From Leptolyngbyaceae cyanobacterium M65_K2018_010 (lineage in GTDB: Bacteria; Cyanobacteriota; Cyanobacteriia; Phormidesmidales; Phormidesmidaceae): 15,419 bases of DNA. This document shows positions 13,178 to 15,419 of this stretch, piece after piece. The position numbers were made by a program, and so were the translations under genes. The stretch is taken from contig DVEE01000180.1 of assembly GCA_015295885.1 (NCBI GenBank), positions 1 to 15,419 of the forward strand. Reading direction: 5' to 3'. Positions within the stretch are counted from its first letter, which is position 1. The number at the start of each line of letters is the position of its first letter. The notes under the pieces were generated by a model, which saw only the letters and a program-made list of their open reading frames with translations, was not told where the DNA came from and made no database searches.

Positions 13178-14296
13178 TTAGCGGGGTAAGGGAAAGGCCT
13201 TCACCAGGGAGAGGATACGCTCCGAGGCATGGCCATCCCCAAAGGGGTTGATTGCTTTGGCCATGGCCTCGTAGGTGGTAGGATGGCTCAATAGCTCACC
13301 GGCATGGTGCCGAATATCTTCACCGCGCGTACCAATCAGCCGGGCTGTACCGGCCTCTACCGCCTCTGGCCGTTCGGTCGTGTCGCGCAGGACCAAAACG
13401 GGCTTGCCCAAACCAGGCGCCTCTTCCTGCAGCCCCCCGGAATCGGTTAACAGGAGGTAGCATCGCTGCATGGCCCCGACCAGACTGCGGTAGTCCAAGG
13501 GCTCGGTGAGAAATACCCGGGGATGGGAGCCCAGCCGGGCCGTTAAGGTCTCCCGCACCAGCGGGTTGCGGTGTAGGGGCAAAAGCAGGGCCGTATCCGG
13601 GTAATCCTCCAAGATAGCTAGGAATCCGGCCGCAATCTCCTCCAGGGGCGGCCCCCAGTTCTCCCGGCGGTGTACCGTAGCCAGCAGCACCCGGTGGCGG
13701 TGCCAATCTAAACCCTCAATGGGGCAATCGGGGGCTTGCTTAGCCATGGCCAACAGCGCATCAATCACCGTATTTCCCGTGTGGTGAATTTGGCCCACCA
13801 CCCCAGACTGCTTCAGGTTGGCCACCGCGGTGGTAGTCGGGGCAAAATGGAGGGTGGTGAGTTGGGAAATGAGTCGGCGATTGGCTTCCTCCGGGTAGGG
13901 ACTGTAGATATTGTCCGTGCGCAGCCCTGCTTCCACGTGACCCACGGGAATTTTTTGGTAAAAAGCGGCCAGGGCAGCGGCAAAGGCGGTGGTGGTATCT
14001 CCCTGCACAATCACCCAGTCGGGCTGCAGGGTTTGAAAATGGGCTTCTAGCCCCTGCAAGCTGCGACAGGTAATATCCGTCAGGGTTTGCTTCGGCTGCA
14101 TAATCCCCAAATCGGCATCGGCCTTGAGGTCAAACAGAGCCATCACCTGATCCACCATTTCCCGATGCTGCCCGGTTAAAACGACCTGGGTGTCGAGGGT
14201 GGCATCTTGCTGAAAGGCCCGAATCACGGGAGCCAACTTAATGGCCTCCGGGCGAGTACCCAGGGTAATACAGACACGGAGAGGAGAATCGGACAT
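13178..14296 (-). CDS. wecB: UDP-N-acetylglucosamine 2-epimerase (non-hydrolysing)
   Basis: WecB interconverts UDP-GlcNAc and UDP-ManNAc, a precursor for surface polysaccharides, in the cytoplasm. The 372-residue product matches the family throughout: RVCITLGTRPEAIKLAPVI, LTGQHREMVDQV, VIVQGDTTTAFAAAL, VGHVEAGLRTDNIYSPYPEE, HHTGNTVIDALL, TVHRRENWG (catalytic His region), LTDSGGLQEEAPGLGKPVLV and RDTTERPEAVEAGT. I chose the second ATG (14296), where the family N-terminus MSxxxLRVCIT begins; the ATG at 14317 would add seven residues. No glycosyltransferase or dehydrogenase neighbour is present, so the destination polymer is unknown. The upstream gene crr6 is divergent. No clear terminator follows, only a weak TTACCC/GGGTAA pairing without a T run. 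Confidence 0.96.
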   Translation of the reverse strand: MSDSPLRVCITLGTRPEAIKLAPVIRAFQQDATLDTQVVLTGQHREMVDQVMALFDLKADADLGIMQPKQTLTDITCRSLQGLEAHFQTLQPDWVIVQGDTTTAFAAALAAFYQKIPVGHVEAGLRTDNIYSPYPEEANRRLISQLTTLHFAPTTTAVANLKQSGVVGQIHHTGNTVIDALLAMAKQAPDCPIEGLDWHRHRVLLATVHRRENWGPPLEEIAAGFLAILEDYPDTALLLPLHRNPLVRETLTARLGSHPRVFLTEPLDYRSLVGAMQRCYLLLTDSGGLQEEAPGLGKPVLVLRDTTERPEAVEAGTARLIGTRGEDIRHHAGELLSHPTTYEAMAKAINPFGDGHASERILSLVKAFPLPR

Positions 14297-14402
14297 CCCA
14301 TCAAGCTCTACCAGCATTTAAATTGTTATCCATCATGGCATGCCCCAGTCCCTATGCCACCATAGAGGCTGTTGAGTTTGCGACGGCAATTTCTAAACCC
14401 CT

Positions 14403-14879
14403 ATGGCCCAAACCATTACCCTGACTGAGGCCCACCTTCAAACCCTAGATCTGACCCCAGCCCTGGCTGTGATTGAGCCCTACCTAGCCGAGAAAAAGGA
14501 GCTAAACGAGGAGATGGCCCTCCGGTTTGCCATGGATCTGCCTCGCGACCCCACCGATCCCAGAGAGTTGTCGGAACTGCCCGAGGTCCGCCTCTGGTTT
14601 ATTCGGTTGGATAGCCGCTACCCCTGGCTGCCCCTAGTACTGGATTGGGAAGCCGGTGAGCTGGGTCGCTATGCGGCGATGCTGGTGCCCCATCAATTTA
14701 GCCCTACCGAAGGCATACGCTACAATCCCGAAGCCCTAGAAATTTTTGTCATGGAGAAGATTTTTGTCATTAGCGACTGGATGAGGCAACGGGGAATTGA
14801 CAGCCCCACCAAAATTAAATTCATGACCCAAATGCTGGGTTATGAAATTGACGATGGCCTATTTGAGCTACTGACGTAG
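14403..14879 (+). CDS. crr6: Crr6-family NdhI maturation factor
   Basis: CRR6 (Pfam Crr6, formerly DUF1817) is known in plant chloroplasts and cyanobacteria as a soluble factor needed to mature NdhI, the iron-sulfur subunit of the photosynthetic NDH-1 complex in cyclic electron flow. The 158 residues show the family core: MALRFAMDLPRDPTDPRELSE, PEVRLWFIRLDSRYPWLPLVLDW, RYAAMLVPHQFSPTEGIRYNPEALE and a C-terminal helical part (FVISDWMRQRGI, MTQMLGYEIDDGLFELL). No signal peptide, membrane helix or Cys cluster is seen, as expected of a stromal or cytoplasmic factor. The ATG at 14403 lies about 85-105 bases from the divergent wecB start, so the two promoters share that short gap. Confidence 0.88.
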   Translation: MAQTITLTEAHLQTLDLTPALAVIEPYLAEKKELNEEMALRFAMDLPRDPTDPRELSELPEVRLWFIRLDSRYPWLPLVLDWEAGELGRYAAMLVPHQFSPTEGIRYNPEALEIFVMEKIFVISDWMRQRGIDSPTKIKFMTQMLGYEIDDGLFELLT

Positions 14880-14956
14880 GTGCTCTACCTCTCCACCGGT
14901 CTATCCCCCCACCTTCGGCTCCAGCCCTATTTCCCTGCCCTGATAAGAGGGAGTAT

Positions 14957-15419
14957 TCACCGCCGCTGCAACTGCTCCACCTTTTGGGCAATTTCGGGAT
15001 CATAGAGTCTCAGGTAGTTCCAGTAGCCGCCAAATACCGAACGAATGTAGCCCTTAGTCTCTGGGAAGGGGATTTTCTCCGCAAAGTCATCGGCGTCTCG
15101 GTAGCCGCCTCGATTGATCCATCGAGCCACATTGCCGGGGCCGGCATTGTAGCTGGCGACGGCAAAGAGGGAATGGTTGTCGTACTCGGAGTGGGTGTAG
15201 TCCAGATACCAGGTGCCCAGCTTAATGCTGTCGTTGGGATTGGTTAGGTCATAGTTCTCTAACCCGGCTCGATCCTTGATCCACTTAGCCGTATCGGGCA
15301 TGACCTGCATTAGCCCGGTGGCCCCCACGCTGGATTTAATCGCTGGCATAAATCGTGACTCCTGGCGAATCAGGGCCACGACCAGCAGTGGATTCAGCTG
15401 GTTTTGAGCGGACCAGGCT
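14957..15419 (-). CDS. Lytic transglycosylase, SLT domain (C-terminal part, cut by window edge)
   Basis: Soluble lytic transglycosylases of the Slt70 type cleave peptidoglycan glycan strands to 1,6-anhydro products in the periplasm. About 153 residues are visible, opening mid-protein with NPLLVVALIRQESRFMPAIK (catalytic Glu in RQES). Then come SSVGATGLMQVMPDTAKWI, NPNDSIKLGTWYLDY, FAVASYNAGPGNVARWI and FPETKGYIRSVFGGYWNYLRLY, all classic for the SLT domain. The frame is open through the right edge without a credible start, so the N-terminal superhelical part and any signal peptide lie outside. It ends at TGA 14957-14959, convergent with crr6, with no clear terminator in the 77-base gap. Confidence 0.95.
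   Translation of the reverse strand, partial: AWSAQNQLNPLLVVALIRQESRFMPAIKSSVGATGLMQVMPDTAKWIKDRAGLENYDLTNPNDSIKLGTWYLDYTHSEYDNHSLFAVASYNAGPGNVARWINRGGYRDADDFAEKIPFPETKGYIRSVFGGYWNYLRLYDPEIAQKVEQLQRR

Noticed and set aside
13147..13190. TTACCC/GGGTAA pairing after wecB as a terminator
   Set aside because: Short stem, long loop and no T run on the minus strand.

Overview
The window reads as chromosomal DNA of a cyanobacterium. Several genes point that way: a Crr6-type NdhI maturation factor, a prohibitin-like protein with the cyanobacterial N-terminus, a SphS-type phosphate sensor kinase, a DUF4278 mini-protein, and the start of PanC (usually fused to CMP kinase in cyanobacteria). Five perfect GCGATCGC (HIP1) octamers are also present. 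The DNA is fairly GC-rich, with short AT-rich promoter islands. I see no IS element, phage gene, CRISPR array, tRNA or rRNA. Most genes are housekeeping genes in short transcription units on both strands.

Layout. Bases 1-423 (minus) hold the N-terminal part of panC, cut by the left edge. rlpA (721-1752, minus) follows, with a good intrinsic terminator at 627-657. A roughly 470-base AT-rich divergent region separates it from purM (plus) and a prohibitin-family gene (plus). Facing them is a minus-strand set: sphS-like kinase, rluB-type pseudouridine synthase and rodZ-like gene, the last two overlapping by 4 bases. Upstream of the kinase lies a separate minus-strand unit at 7537-7930. Then come, on the plus strand, a creatininase-family hydrolase, hemW and serA. 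A minus-strand Asp/Glu racemase-family gene, a small Arg-rich ORF and wecB follow. crr6 (plus) and a lytic transglycosylase (minus, cut by the right edge) close the window.

The most interesting element is the compact minus-strand unit at 7537-7930. In transcription order it holds a TTGACA promoter, a perfect GTA-N8-TAC NtcA site overlapping that promoter, an RNA matching the glnA-type glutamine riboswitch, a helix that can mask the ribosome binding site, a 57-residue DUF4278 protein with three YRG motifs, and an intrinsic terminator. The inferred logic is double nitrogen control. NtcA would block transcription when nitrogen is scarce, and glutamine would open translation when nitrogen is plentiful. 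That resembles the control of gifB, and DUF4278 is, from memory, the family of the PII-interacting protein PirA.

A second item is the Arg/Gln-rich ORF at 12776-13036. Its Shine-Dalgarno sequence is near-perfect. It contains a run of eight G, where one extra G would end the protein just before a UUCG-loop terminator-like hairpin.
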